64,000 nucleotides of DNA from Paguma larvata. Taxonomy: Eukaryota; Chordata; Mammalia; Carnivora; Viverridae. Shown in pieces: positions 21,086 through 32,839 of the stretch (positions within the stretch are counted from its first letter, which is position 1; each line of letters begins with the position of its first letter). Both the position numbers and the translations under genes were made by a program. Location: the NCBI GenBank assembly GCA_030068075.1, contig CM057833.1, positions 46,705,587 to 46,769,586 on the forward strand, given 5' to 3'. The notes under the pieces were generated by a model, which made no database searches, was not told the origin of the DNA, and worked only from the letters and a program-made list of their open reading frames with translations.

Positions 21086-22399
21086 AAGAGCGAGTGAGTG
21101 AATGAATGAAGAGCCCCTAAATCTGTTCTGTCGCACCTCCCTTCTCTGGGGAGCCTTACCCAGGATAAGATTTCCCAGCCCAGGTAAGTACTTGTTCCTT
21201 GTAGATGTCTGCCTTTATCGGCTAACAGAGAAGTTCAACAACGGGGGAAAGGGGCCTTGCATTTGTCTTGTCACAGCACGGAAAAGGGAAGAGCTTCGGC
21301 TTTTACTGTTGTAACACGGACTAAAATTAGCCCGCTGGGGGCGATCTTTGTTTACCACGGCCTGAGGCTGCAGTGCTTGGAGGAAGGTCAAGAGAAACTG
21401 GACAGGAGGTGAGTGTTTACAAGCTCTGTCCAGACTGTCCCATAATACCACACCGCAGGCCCTCGTTTCCTGACCTCTTTGTTAGAGCTGAGGAGGCTGC
21501 TTGAGGAACTCACATACTGGTTTCTGTCTTTGAGGAAGGATCCAGAACCCAGGGCATCATCTTCCATGCCCAGCATCTCACCAGGTCATTAGGATACCTC
21601 CTCCTCAGCTGCTTCTCCTCCTTCTCATGACCTTTGGGTGCATGGGATGAGAGGCACGGGGGTCAGAGTTCTTTTGTTTCCTAAGTAGCTCTGTGTTCTG
21701 ATTGGGGTTACGTTTGAAGATTTCTGCCATGACCACCATATTGGATGTTTCCCTGGATTGGCGGTTGGGAGCCAGTTCCAGACAGAGACCAGAACAGAAA
21801 AGGTTGGGGCAGAGATAAACCCACCTGTGCCATAATAACAGTGATAACACCACCTACCCGGTGGTGGAGCTCTCTCTCTGCATTTCAGGCAGTCACTAAG
21901 CACGTGGTTTGCACCCTTCTAGACTGGCCATTTTTAGCCATGGTAAGATCCAGAGATAGCTTACTAGTTCACCTTTGTATCTTGTGTACCTTTTTAAAGT
22001 TTAGGGGAGGCACATAAACCCTTGCGTGGTTTTCTTTGTTTTTTTTTGTTTGTTTGTTTGTTTTTAGCTAATAAAGGTGTTTGAGACCTAGACCTTCATT
22101 GGTTTCTAATCCCACCAACATGACTATTCATGTATAAACATCTCACTATATATACTCACATATAGGGAGTTATAACTTGTTAATGCAACTGGTATTTGCT
22201 AGGGAGCATCTGGAAAAGGAATCACAGTTGCTAATATTAATGAATAATTTTGGCTGTGCAACTTTGCATCAGTTACTTAGTGTAATTTATTTTCCTCTTA
22301 CCAGGACTGTTGGGAGGCAAAAATCAGATAAGTAGAAGGTGCTAACAGGTTACTAGGCTTGGAGCTGACATGACACATTTGTTTCTTTGATCAGCATGG
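21086..22399. other. Unique block; holds a weak candidate exon and two donor-like sites
   Basis: Strong donor-like sites occur at 21184/21185 (cccag/gtaagt) and 21408/21409 (aggag/gtgagt). The interval 21331-21408 is discussed as a possible exon in the findings. A (TTTG)n run with a T tract lies at 22036-22065. No interspersed repeat is assigned. Confidence 0.35.
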
Positions 22400-22710
22400 C
22401 TGTCCCCTGGTTGGGACCCTCATTCTCCCTCCCTTCCTCTTTACTGGACAACCCTGATTTATTCTTCAGGTCTCCACGTTAGAGTCCTTCCCTGACCCTT
22501 GGAGTAAATTTGGCCCCTCCTACATGATTTCATGGTAACCAGCACTTTTCCCACTTAAGATCACTATAAGTATTTATGTAATTATATGTTGAATACTGGC
22601 CTCTCCTGCTTCATTCTGAGTTCAGGAGAGTGGATACCAGATCTGTCTTAATTCCTTCTGTGACTGGCTTTCAGGCTGTGAATAGGCATTCAGGTTGACT
22701 TTCACTAAGG
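22400..22710 (+). repeat. L2 LINE 3' part
   Basis: Shows ttcaggtctccacgttagag, ccttccctgacccttggagt, agcacttttcccacttaaga, gtatttatgtaattatatgt and the terminal gtgaataggcattcagg. Confidence 0.7.
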
Positions 22711-23359
22711 TCAGCATGAGAGATCTCTATGTTATTAAGTCCTTTGTTAATTTGTTTTCACTTTTTATTGGCAAAAATTCCAAAGGCAGACAACTATAAA
22801 CAGAAAAGAAATTTCATGTACCTATTACGTGTAGTGGCTGAGGACATTTGCCCTGCGTCTTACTTCCTAAGTGACGAGTCTGGTGACTGCTTTGTTAGGT
22901 GACTGCTTTGATATGTGTTAACACTGATGTTATAAATATGAGGCTCGCTCTGGAGAATATGTCCATGTACACATAAACCTGTGTCAGTAATTGCTCTTAT
23001 GGACTGGTGTGAGGGAAGATTTTTAACTTAAAACATTGCAGTTTGTAGTTTTTACATAAATTCCAATGAAGACGTGAATATTTCAGACCCTTTCTCAATC
23101 TAGAGTGGTATTGGCTCTGGGGAACTGACTGACTCTTTGGGGGGCCAAGTGATAAGCCGACAAGAGATTTATGTAATGATGTAAAAGTTACCTATTTCAC
23201 AGAGTCTGTTTACTGGTCAGGAAGACCTCTTGGGATTTCAGAAGAGACTATTTAATGTGTAGATTTTCTATAGATTTCATGCACAGATTTCAGAAGTACC
23301 TGTGTACATACGTGTGTGTGAGTGCTTGAATGTGGTAGGTTAAGATGAAGAAATATGAG
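22711..23359. other. No gene; possible old L1 3' scrap
   Basis: At about 22760-22850 the text aaaaattccaaaggcagaca..atgtacctattacgtgtagt resembles the reverse of an old L1 3' end ('atgtacccatcaccc'). The remainder is unassigned. Confidence 0.3.
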
Positions 23360-23620
23360 TGCTGCTAATAATAGGTATTGTTTATTGAGGGCCTATGTGG
23401 GCCACTTGCCGTGCCAGGTTTTCTTTTTACAGTAAATCTTTTCCTCACAACAAGGTTTTAGGTTCTGTGTCCTTACCTCTACCTTAGATGGGAGAAACTG
23501 GAGAAGTTCAGAGAGTTTCCCAGACCAAATCACATACCAAGTGGCAAAGCTGGGATTTACATCTAGGCCTACCCATTTCCAAAGCCTTTGCCTTTTCCAT
23601 AATACTACACAGCACCCTAA
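23360..23620 (-). repeat. MIR SINE, near full length
   Basis: Reverse MIR: taataggtattgtttattga, gggcctatgtgggccacttg, atcttttcctcacaacaagg, ttcagagagtttcccagacc, aagtggcaaagctgggattt and aatactacacagcacc. Confidence 0.85.
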
Positions 23621-24339
23621 AACATTCTGTTTATGTGAGAGATAAGTACCAGTTGGGAACTTATTCATTTATTTCATTGGACAACCCAGAATGCTTTGCA
23701 ACTTCTGTAGAAATAGCTAGCGCTAAGATTTAGGGATTTCATAGATTTTTAAAAAATGGCTGACGTCATTGTTTCTCTCCTGGTTTGGAAAGATTTTTCA
23801 GAGTCCGGTCTCTGTTGTGATAACATCTTTAAACCCTTACTAAAAGTGCCAAGCCCATCCCATGAGCTGTCTTCCACTAGGCAGTCAAATCCATATTGGT
23901 CTCTTACGGATCCATTACAGTGGATGAGAAGCCAAAGGCTTTACATGTGTTTGCCAGCTCTCAGTTAATTGCCTAAACTCTAACTTTTCAATATCAGGAT
24001 TTCTGTTAAAAAATAATAACTACAATAAATTTGACCCAATTGAGTCCAGCTGAGGGGGGATATAATTAGAAATGAACTTATGTTTCTGGGATAATAAATA
24101 TCTCTCGCTTCACATTTGGAGGCTTACATAGTGGGTCACTTACATGACTCAAGCCAACTTTCAGGTTTTTTATTTTTAATCTCCCAATACCTACCTTTTT
24201 TCAGGTTAAACAAGGGCATTGCCTGTTCCCAGGCATGATTCAAATATTCATATTTCTGTGTCTTTGTTTATAAGGTTTATAGCATTTAACATCTTAAGAA
24301 TTTTTAATACTCACGTCATAATCAACTTCTTCAAATTTT
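23621..24339. other. No gene or repeat recognised
   Basis: About 720 bp of AT-rich unique sequence. Confidence 0.4.
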
Positions 24340-24530
24340 TTTCCAGTACTTGACAGCCCACTACATACTGTATTTCTATGCTTTTGACTCCTTGGTTACT
24401 TACATCATAGTAATTGATGGGCTCATTTTCTCTCCATTGGACTGAAGACCAGGACTCATGTTTTATCTCTATGCTCCTGACACCTTGCACAGAATTTGCA
24501 CTTCATAGCCACTCAATATATTTTATTAAA
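24340..24530 (+). repeat. L2 LINE 3' end
   Basis: Shows ctccattggactgaagacca, ggactcatgttttatctcta, tgacaccttgcacagaattt and the end actcaatatattttattaaa. Confidence 0.7.
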
Positions 24531-24829
24531 TTGAAACTTAAAAAGGAAAGTTGTGTGCTTTTATTTAAATAAGGCCATAAATTTGGCACGACTGTCTTCA
24601 TGAATTTGAAATTCTCAGAAATGCTATTCTTCAGTATTTTTCTTTTGTTGTACTCAAAGAGGTTGGCTTTACAGTGAATGAAATGAATCGCAGAATCTCC
24701 TAACCAGAATCAGAACAATAATAATGGTAAAAACACTAGAAATCATCTACATAACACAGTCCCTTCTCTTCAGTCCAGACAGTTCCCCAGTCACCTTAAA
24801 CTGGTGGGGGCTCTTCTTTCTCAAAGATC

Positions 24830-25038
24830 TATTTATTTATTTATTTATTTATTTAAATTATTTTTTAAATGTTTATTTCTTTTTGAAAGAGAAAGAGAGA
24901 GAGGGAGAGAGAGGGGGCCAGAGGATCTGAAGCAGGTTTCATGCTGTCATTAGAGAGCCAGTGCTCAAACCCACGCCCGTGACATCATGGCCTGAGCTGA
25001 AGTTGGATGCTTAACCAACTGAGCCACCCAGGAGTCCC
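24830..25038 (-). repeat. SINEC (antisense)
   Basis: Tail at left as (TTTA)n at 24831-24855, GA tract, head at right (aaccaactgagccacccagg). Target-site duplication ctcaaagatc at 24820-24829 and 25039-25048. Confidence 0.94.
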
Positions 25039-25048
25039 TCAAAGATCC

Positions 25049-26084
25049 GTTTAAAGAACATCTTTTCATACCAGCTCATCATGTCTTTTGGCCCTGTAAG
25101 TTATGCCACTTTCCCTCAGTTAATCTGAACCCTCCCTTTCTGAAATTTATGTTCGTTGCTTTCCTAGAAATGAAAAACAGCTGCTTTCAACTGAAAACAT
25201 TTCCCTTCCTAAAGATGGTTATTCCATCATTCCATATCCTTCTCTTTCCCTGGTATAATTCTCCTTTCCATCTGACATTCTTCTTTTTCTTTCCATTGCC
25301 TAACTATTGGAATACTACTCTCTTAATTTATTGGTCTTTTACCTAAAAGGTTTTTTTACAAAAACCAAAAACAAAAACAAAAAACTCAGACCAGGTATGA
25401 TTAGTAAGTGATTTTGATTTCAGGTATACTTGGAAATATGTCTCACACCATTAAAAATAGTCGAACCAGCCAGATTGGTGGGTGACTGAAATACTGTGAC
25501 CCCAAGTGATATATGATGGTATCTTTTTAAGCCTACCATCAACCACTCCCATCTCTGTTTCTCCAGTTGCTTAATTTATAAGACATGATTTATTTGTCAT
25601 AAACTGCTGTGCAAGATTCAAAAGAAACAGAAATGATGCACAAGGGAAATAGAGTAAATTTAGGCTTTTTTTTCCCAGATCTGGTTTATAAATAAGCCTT
25701 TCTCAATTAGAAAAACACATGCTAATTCTACAGAAGATAAAAAAAGATCACGGTACACTCTAAGTACACTTGTACCTTTTTGTATGCTTTCTCAAGTAAG
25801 AAATCCCACAAGCTCCTTCATGCTGGTTATTAAGAAAGATAGCACACGGGCAACTTCCTTTCCTTATTTAGTTCAGCAAGAGTACTGGTTTACACTTGAG
25901 CAGAGGCCTCTGGTCCCTTTCATTTGTTGGTTGCTTTGTTTTTAATAGGAGTTCATTGAAAATCTCCACATCACGGACTGAGTTGCCTTGGTAGAACTCC
26001 ACTTCAACACTCAAAGCAGGCATCTTCTGCAAGGATGAGATGGTATATGTGTATGTAGCAGTAGGTTTAAGAAGATGTCAGAGA
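25049..26084. other. No gene or repeat recognised
   Basis: About 1 kb of AT-rich unique sequence. The A-run at 25360-25384 (aaaccaaaaacaaaaac) has no attached element that I can see. Confidence 0.4.
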
Positions 26085-26400
26085 TGGGTGTCGAGTCAGC
26101 AAACATTTATGCAGCATCTTCTATGTGGCAGCCTACTAGGAAGCCGGAGATGCAGAATGTACCATCCTTGTGGTTTATGGTCCAGGGTGGGAGAGAGAAG
26201 GACGGTTGAGCCAGAGGTTAAAATGCAGTAGATGCTACCATAGGGAGCACTGGGAGAGCACAGTCGTCCACACCCTTGGGATGAATTCCCATAGGAACTG
26301 CCATCTGAAGGTGATGAAGATTTACCAGGGTAAGTAAGGTGAAGGTGTTTGAGGCAGAAGTAACTGCGTGACCGGGCACAGAAGTGGGGGCGGTGCATGA
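26085..26400 (-). repeat. L2 LINE 3' part (antisense)
   Basis: Reverse L2 end: agtcagcaaacatttatgca, gcatcttctatgtggcagcc, ccggagatgcagaatgtacc, cttgtggtttatggtccagg, then the more 5' L2 text to about 26400. Confidence 0.65.
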
Positions 26401-27109
26401 CCCATCCAGGAAGCTGCAGGTCTGTTTGAGCCAGAGAACAGGCAGACCCGGGGTTCCCACAGGCTCCTTACCCTGGGTTCCCTAGGATGCATGTCTTAGG
26501 TTTTCATTTTTCTCTGGTGTTTCATCAGAGTTTCTAGAACTTCCACAGAGTTAGTTTCTCTAGCCTTCTGTGCTCCCGTAGACTGTTATATATACCTGTG
26601 TTAAGACCATTCTTAAATTTTTTTTTCTTTTTGCATTCCCCCTCTTTGTCTGCCTTTTCCTTCTATCCTCTGCACTACTCAAGGGAGGAGATCTAGTCCT
26701 TACCTCTGTCTATCTGCAGTGTCATGCTCAGTGCTGGCAAGTAACTGGGGAATAATGAATCACTCCATGAATGGGTGGAGTGTTTTGAGTGGCTTTGCTC
26801 CTTATTTTGCAGAGGGGGACCCAGTTTGGGCCCTGTTTTGGTATGCATGTGCAAGACGTGAACCAAGAATTTGGTTTTGAATTCAGTTTTATGATGAGGT
26901 GAACAAGGCTGTGCTGGGTGGCTTATGTCATTAAGTTCACTTAGGTCAGATAATGCTCATCAAAATAGAGCTGAAAACCTATCTTATTTGTCTGTAGTAC
27001 TGTCAGCACTGTGTCAAAGCTTCCCTTTGAATATTTCTCTTTCATTGATATTTTCTTCATCAGAGGTAGCTATGGGATGATGATGATGCTCATGTTGATG
27101 AAAGCAAGG
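26401..27109. other. No gene or repeat recognised
   Basis: About 710 bp of unique sequence without a supported open frame. Confidence 0.4.
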
Positions 27110-27345
27110 AGAAAAATTACTACCTTTTGTTGGGCACGTGCTGTGTACCAGGGACTGTGCTACATGCTTTATGTAGATTAACTCAGTTTATTGAATTTAT
27201 GAGGTAACTTACTATTTATCTAGTACTATTTATCTGGTACTGTGACTCTCCTTAACAGATGGAGAACATGAAGTACAGGAAAGTACTCTAGCTCACTAAT
27301 GAATGACGGTATCACCATGTCTGACCCAGAACCTGTAGTTCATCC
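27110..27345 (-). repeat. MIR SINE
   Basis: Reverse MIR: cgtgctgtgtaccagggact, gtgctacatgctttatgtag, attaactcagtttattgaat, ccttaacagatggagaacat, actctagctcactaatgaat. Confidence 0.7.
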
Positions 27346-27449
27346 ATGCTCAGTAATTTCTTATATCAGCAGTGAAATCAGAAGACTGGAAGAATCCTTA
27401 GGAGGTCAGCTAGTCCATCTCCTATCTAGAGGCAGGATCATGCATGAAC

Positions 27450-27610
27450 TGAATGCCTTGGTGTATACACAGCCTGACTGTCTTCTCTGCAGCCTCTGTC
27501 CACCTGGTGAACTCCTACTCATATTTCAGGACTCACAATGCAAACTTCTCCTCCTAAGGGAAGCTTCCTAATAGTCTCAGATAGAGTTGCTCTCTTCCTC
27601 TGGTGTTCTT
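27450..27610 (+). repeat. L2 LINE, left half (split by a SINE)
   Basis: Matches the L2 segment ctctgtccacctggtgaact, cctactcatatttcaggact, cttctcctcctaagggaagc, ttcc. The element resumes at 27820 after the SINE insertion. Confidence 0.75.
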
Positions 27611-27819
27611 CTTCTTTGTTGTTGTTGTTGTTTTTAGTTTATTTATTGTCACAGAGAGGGAGTAGAGGAGGAGGAGAGAGAAGGAGAGAAAGAATCTCCC
27701 CCTGACAGTGCAGAGCCTATCGTGGGGCTCGATCTCACGAACTCTGAGATCATGGCCTGAGCTGAATTTGAGAGTCAGATGCTTAAACGACTGAGACCTC
27801 CAGCAGACCCTGGTATTCG
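27611..27819 (-). repeat. SINEC (antisense) inserted in L2
   Basis: Starts with (TTG)n and a T-rich tail at 27615-27640, then a GA-rich body and the head at right (cgactgagacctccagcag, diverged). The flanks ctctggtgttc (from 27598) and ccctggtgttc (from 27821) are the target-site duplication of the interrupted L2. Confidence 0.88.
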
Positions 27820-27960
27820 ACCCTGGTGTTCCTCTTAAACACATTGTGTCTCATGTGTGAAATTCCCCTATCATGAAAGGGGTATGTGCCTGGAGGCAGT
27901 GTGTATAGTAGGTAAGGGCATGAGATCTGAAGCTAACTGTTAACCATGTTAATGGGTGAT
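27820..27960 (+). repeat. L2 right half, then a MIR scrap
   Basis: gttcctcttaaacacattgt continues the L2 at 27450. From about 27895 the text gtgtatagtaggtaagggca, tgagatctgaagc resembles the start of a MIR. Confidence 0.5.
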
Positions 27961-28167
27961 CATAGGTGCTCTTCTCCTCCTGAGAGACTGTGAATCCCGT
28001 GAGGCCTGAGAGATATTTACTATGAGTGTCTTAGATGGTTAATTAAGTCACAAAATTGCCATATTCTTCACATTGATAGCAAGCCCAACAGTATCTTCCT
28101 GAAGTGCAGATATACCGTTTCTGCCAGTTTCTGAATCTTGATCCTTGAAGGACATTGAAAAGTGAGA

Positions 28168-28190
28168 TTGGTTGGTTGGTTGGTTGGTTA
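28168..28190 (+). repeat. (TTGG)n microsatellite
   Basis: About five perfect ttgg units directly upstream of the nested L1 pair. Confidence 0.85.
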
Positions 28191-28210
28191 TTGTTTTCAA
28201 TAGACTTCAT

Positions 28211-28969
28211 TTTTTTTCCTATTTATTTATTTATTTACTTAACTTACATCCAAGTTAGTTAGCATATAGGGCTATAATGATTTCAAGAGTGGATTCCAGT
28301 GATTCATCCCCTATGTATGATACCCAGTGCTCATCCCAACAAGTGTCTTCCTTAATCCCTCTTACCCATTTAGCACATCTTCCCACCCACAACTCCTTCA
28401 GCAACCCTCATTTTGTTCTCTGTATTTAAGGGTCTCTTATGTTTTGTCCCCCTCCCTCTTTTTATTTTATTTTTGCTTCCCTTCCCTTCTGTTCATCTGT
28501 TTTGTATCTTATATTCCACATGAGTGAAGTAATATGATATTTGTCTTTCTCTGACTGACTAAATTTGCTTAGCATAATACACTCTAGTTTTATCTGTGTT
28601 GACGCAAATGGCAAGATTTCATTCTTTTTGATTGCCAAGTAATACTCCGTGGTGTATATATACCACATCTTCTTTACCCATTCATCCATCGATGGACATT
28701 TGGCTATTGCCATAACGCTGCTATAAACATTGGGGTGCTTGTGCCCCTTCGAAACAGCACACCTGTATCCCTAGTAGTGCAATTGTTGGGTTGTAGGGTA
28801 GTTCTATTTTTAATTTTTTGAGGAACCACCATACTATTTTCCAGAGTGGCTGCAGCAGTTTGCATTCTCACTAGGAGTGCAAAAGAGGTACTCTTTCTTC
28901 GCATCCTCGCCAACATCTGTTGTTGCCTGAGTTGTTAATTTTAACCATTTTGACTGGTATGAGGTAAAA
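28211..28969 (-). repeat. Carnivore L1 LINE, 5'-truncated 3' end (antisense)
   Basis: The plus strand shows the reverse of an L1 3' end: T-run and (TTTA)n poly-A remnant at 28211-28240, 3' UTR, then the C-terminal part of ORF2. On the minus strand the fragment at 28462-28713 encodes text like the L1 ORF2 C-terminus (MWYIYTTEYYLAIKKNE at about residues 16-32 of that frame). Further right, caacatctgttgttgcctga and ttttgactggtatgaggta are younger L1 ORF2 landmarks. Target-site duplication agacttcat at 28202-28210 and 28970-28978. The copy is about 760 bp, far short of full length, and is not functional. Confidence 0.9.
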
Positions 28970-28978
28970 AGACTTCAT

Positions 28979-29285
28979 ATTTTTAGAGCAGTTGTAGGTT
29001 CACAGAAGAATTGAGTGGAAGGCCCAGAGATTTCCCATATCCGCCCTGCCCTCACACATGCATTGCCTCCCCCATTATCAAAATCCCCGACAGGAGTGGT
29101 GCAATTATTACAGTTGAATCTGTGTTGACACATTACGGTCACCCAAAGTCCATGGTTTACGTTACTGTTCACCCTTTGTGTTGGTCACTCTTGAGTTTGG
29201 ACAAATGTATGACATATATCCACTATTATAGTATCATACAGTTTCATTGCTAAACATCCTCTGTGCTCTGGCACTCTAGTTTTAA
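28979..29285 (-). repeat. Older L1 3' UTR (antisense), host of the nested L1
   Basis: Shows agagcagttgtaggttcaca, gaagaattgagtggaaggcc, gatttcccatatccgccctg, ccccgacaggagtggtgcaa, cacccaaagtccatggttta and ctattatagtatcatacagt, the reverse of an L1M-age 3' UTR. Its first bases continue from 28190-28210 across the younger L1. Confidence 0.8.
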
Positions 29286-29934
29286 GGCTATTTTTCACTT
29301 CGTTTTCTTTTCCGTTTCCTTCCCTTTCCTTCCTTTTCTTAGAGACAAGGTGTCTTGAAAGGTTCGAAACCCGTCATGTCTATTCCCTCTCCCCACTGAC
29401 ACTTGCCTGGCTTCTGCCTCCTTTGCTCTGTGCAGGCTAACCATCCATCCGATTGACGTATTCTTTCTTTAGCCATCTTAATGCCTTCGATCGGCTTACT
29501 GTGAACTCAGAGTCCTGGAAGCCATTGTGTCTTTTCGTGATAATTTTGCAATTTCTGCTCTTACTCATTGTGGGTTGACTTCACAGCTTGAACTCTTAAA
29601 AGCAGTGTTCATTTTTGCATCTTGAGGGGACATCTCATTATTGTCCCTGTGTCCTCCTGGCCTATGGAATGCATCTCTTGAACATGGTAAGTTTTACCAG
29701 AACGTCTTCACAGGCAACCTAAGGCAGCTACTTATTTGTCCCCTAGATCTCCGTGTTTCTTCATCTGTTTTTATTTTTAAATTTTTTCTTTATTAAAGAA
29801 AAGAGTTAACAGACAAGGTAAAACAGAGAGAAATCAAATGTGTCAAATTTATGACACTCTTTTCATGCTCTAATTGATTTGTAAATATTTTTTCTTGAAT
29901 GGGCCTGAATGTTTAACAAGTGTAGACTTTTAAT
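29286..29934. other. No gene or repeat recognised
   Basis: Includes a short (CCTTT)n-like patch at 29308-29340. No supported open frame. Confidence 0.4.
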
Positions 29935-30140
29935 TGATCAGGCTAGGATTTGAACTTCTGCCTTGATACTTCCTAATGGTATGACCTCAGATGAGTTGCC
30001 CAACCTTTCAGAGCCTCACTGTCCTTCTCTGTTGAATGAGATACTGATAGCATCCTTATCATTTCGTTGTGGGAACAGTTGCAATAACCTGCATAAAAGT
30101 CCTACGGACAGTGCTTGGCCTATAACAGAGACTCATGACC
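29935..30140 (+). repeat. MIR SINE, near full length
   Basis: Order: gctaggatttgaacttctgc, atggtatgacctcagatgag, ttgcccaacctttcagagcc, cttctctgttgaatgagata, gttgcaataacctgcataaa, cagtgcttggcctataacag. Confidence 0.8.
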
Positions 30141-32129
30141 TAGTTTCCTTCCCTTCCTCCCCCACCTCTCGTTTTACCTCATTTGTTACCATCCTCATTC
30201 TTTAGGAGTTAAATCCAAATCTATGAGTCCAAGGACTTCTCCAAGATCTTGGAATGTTTTGGCAGGGACTTAGGGTCTTTTGTTTTCTGACTGTTAGATC
30301 TCTTTTTCCTTGGGGGCATGGGAAAACTCCCTGAGCTTGATTATTCAGTTCTTTCATGCTCCCCAAATTGTCACTGCCATGTTCAAACCATGTTATTGGC
30401 AAGTCTCACTGAAAAGGCAATGTAATATTGCCCTGTGTTGCATCATTGCATATATTATTTTGGTCTGTCATGGACCTGTCAGCAAGTCTTGATGAAGTAC
30501 AGAGCCAATAGTAACAGGCCTGAAATCTGACAGGTCTTTCACAGAAGCAGCTCCAATTGGTACAGTGGTATTTCTTCAGAAATAAGGCCCGCTTGGTGTC
30601 TTTGTTGATACAACTAGCAATCTAGCCTCAGTCATATCTCCCCCTGAGCTCAGTCCTCAGTGGTGGCGATTCAGTCCGTTGTATGGCTTAGAAAAACAGA
30701 GCCATCACAGGGCTGTGATCTACTGAAGGCTGCAGCCAGGAATAGCTTGGTAATTTATCCCCACTCTCAGGCCCTAATTATTCTGTTATTCGCTAGCTTG
30801 TTCGATTGACACTCTCCAGGTTCTGCCTTACCCAAGCAGAGAACAAAAGGCTTCCCTTGAAAGTGGGGGCCTGGCCATGTCAATACAGCGAACTGCATAT
30901 AAATAATGCAGCAGTGCCGGCTTCGTTTTTATAAAATCTTGTTGAGAAATGCATGATAATGATCAGACCTCTGGAACCCAGCAGGCGTGTGCTTTTGATG
31001 TGTGCCTTGCTCTGGGTAAAAGCAGGGAAGTCAAAAGTTCTTGTGCTTGCAAAGGCTCTTTCGTGGCCTCAGGAGTGTGGCTGGAATCCTGGTGACACTT
31101 TCCTTTTATTTCTCTCAGAGGTAGGGGGTTCCTCCCTGCCTAGAAAAGCTCTGATATGTACACAGTGGGCCTACGGTAAATATTTTCTGTATTAGCGTGT
31201 TTTATGATGATGATGACAGTATAAACGTGGCAGCTAGAGCTCCAGGAGTTGAGTCGGGGAAAGGATCTTGAGGGCTGACTCGCAGAGAGGCATCTCCTTG
31301 CTTTACCTCGTCGTCCTTGTCAAGACGCTCCTACTTGTAGCTGGGCCTGTACCCTATTCAGTCTCAAGTGAATCTCCGACGTCTGTCTTTCACGTTGTGG
31401 GAGAGGGAGTTCCCTGGTTGCTCCTAATGAGGGCACATAGGGTTCTAATTACTTCCTAGCAGCTTTCAGCCACCTTGCTATTTTTAGCCCCACTTTTATT
31501 TCCGCTTTGGGAAGCACCTGGTGCCACCACTTCCTGGACTTCCTGGGTCTCTGCACAGAAATTGTTGTGCTTCTGGGTTTTTCCCCCTGCTACTTAGGTT
31601 TTATATAACTGAGTCTCCCAAGGGCCTTACTGCTTATCCATCTGTGTTTTCTGCCTTTCGGATTTCTGTTAGTGTCCTCTCGTGTGTTATCTTTGTCGCG
31701 GGTTTTTGCGAAACATCTTTATACTGCCATTTTATTGGAATTTTTAAAGGGGGAGCAGAGATCAATGTGTGTAGTCACTCTGGTATCTTTAACTGGGAGG
31801 GTCTTTTTGTTTTTGCTTTTTTCAAGAAAGAAAAGAAGATGCGTTTGAGATTTGGCATGTTTTTGCATCTGGAGAAGTAGGCATTGGGAGGGATGTATGT
31901 GAAGTAAGTGAAATGCATTTTCATAAAGCGGTTGGTTTGTGCAAGGAACCCGGTGTTTTGCTGCTGCTTTTGGTGACTCCAGGGATCACAAATCTAGCTT
32001 TCTCTCTTCTACAGTCTGCACAGAGAGCAGTTGCTGAAGATCTGGGCCATGTAATAGAAACAATTAAAAAGTGATTAGGGACCTGAAAGCCTCCTCCTGT
32101 AACTGACATCCTGGGGTTCTCATACATTA
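30141..32129. other. Long repeat-free block, possible conserved non-coding sequence
   Basis: Almost 2 kb without a recognisable interspersed repeat. The part at about 30540-31200 has AT-rich motifs in unique context (ggccctaattattctgttat, gcatataaataatgcagcag, gaaatgcatgataatgatca) of the kind common in vertebrate enhancers. Open frames up to 119 codons (31521-31880) have no coding features. Confidence 0.35.
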
Positions 32130-32320
32130 CCTCAGTAAACACAGATTGAACTCTCACAGTTTGCCAGAGAGGGACTATGCCTCGTGCTGGGGAATGGCAT
32201 GATGAATAAGGTACATATATGGCCCCTGCTGTGAGAGGTCATGGCCAGACCTGAGGTACTGAAATTCGGACAGGCGAGACGGAGCATCAGAAAATGAAAC
32301 AACATAACATTCTTTTATCA
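32130..32320 (-). repeat. L2 LINE 3' end (antisense)
   Basis: Reverse L2: cctcagtaaacacagattga, tcgtgctggggaatggcatg, gatgaataaggtacatatat, ggcccctgctgtgagaggtc. Confidence 0.65.
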
Positions 32321-32394
32321 TAAGGAGGTACGTGCCTCAGTACCTCCTGACCTTTCCCACTCATACATGCTGTTATCTAAAATAGTATAAAAAA

Positions 32395-32596
32395 GGGGCA
32401 CCTGGGTGACTCGGTTGGTTAAGCGGCTGACTTTGGCTCAGGTCATGATCTAATGGTTCATGAGTTTGAGCCCTGTATTGGGCCCTGTGCTGACAGCTCA
32501 GAGTCTGGAGCCTGCTTTGGATTCTGTGTCTCCCTGTCTCTCTGCTCCTCCCCTGCTCATTCTCTGTCTGTCTCTCTCTCTCTGAAAAATGAATAA
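32395..32596 (+). repeat. SINEC
   Basis: Starts ggggcacctgggtgactcgg; complete head, CT body and gaaaaatgaataaaac tail. No clean target-site duplication seen. Confidence 0.93.
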
Positions 32597-32839
32597 AACG
32601 TTCTGGACCCTCAAGCCTGTCAGACCTTTTAATCAACATGGGCCCCTGAGAACGCGGAGTTTTAGGCAAACCTGTGTAAAAAACAAAGGCAGCCTCAGGT
32701 GATCATGTCCGGTGACACTGCCGTGAGTCCTTGATTTCATGGACAGCTTTGCACTGCTTGTCAGTTCTGAGCTACCACAAAGGAAAAAGAAATGTAACTT
32801 CAGCAAGTTCAGGTTTCCATTCAATTACAATTTCTTTTT

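Noticed and set aside
28462..28916. Minus-strand frames with reverse-transcriptase-like C-terminal text
   Set aside because: They belong to a 5'-truncated, frame-broken L1, not to a host gene or an active element.
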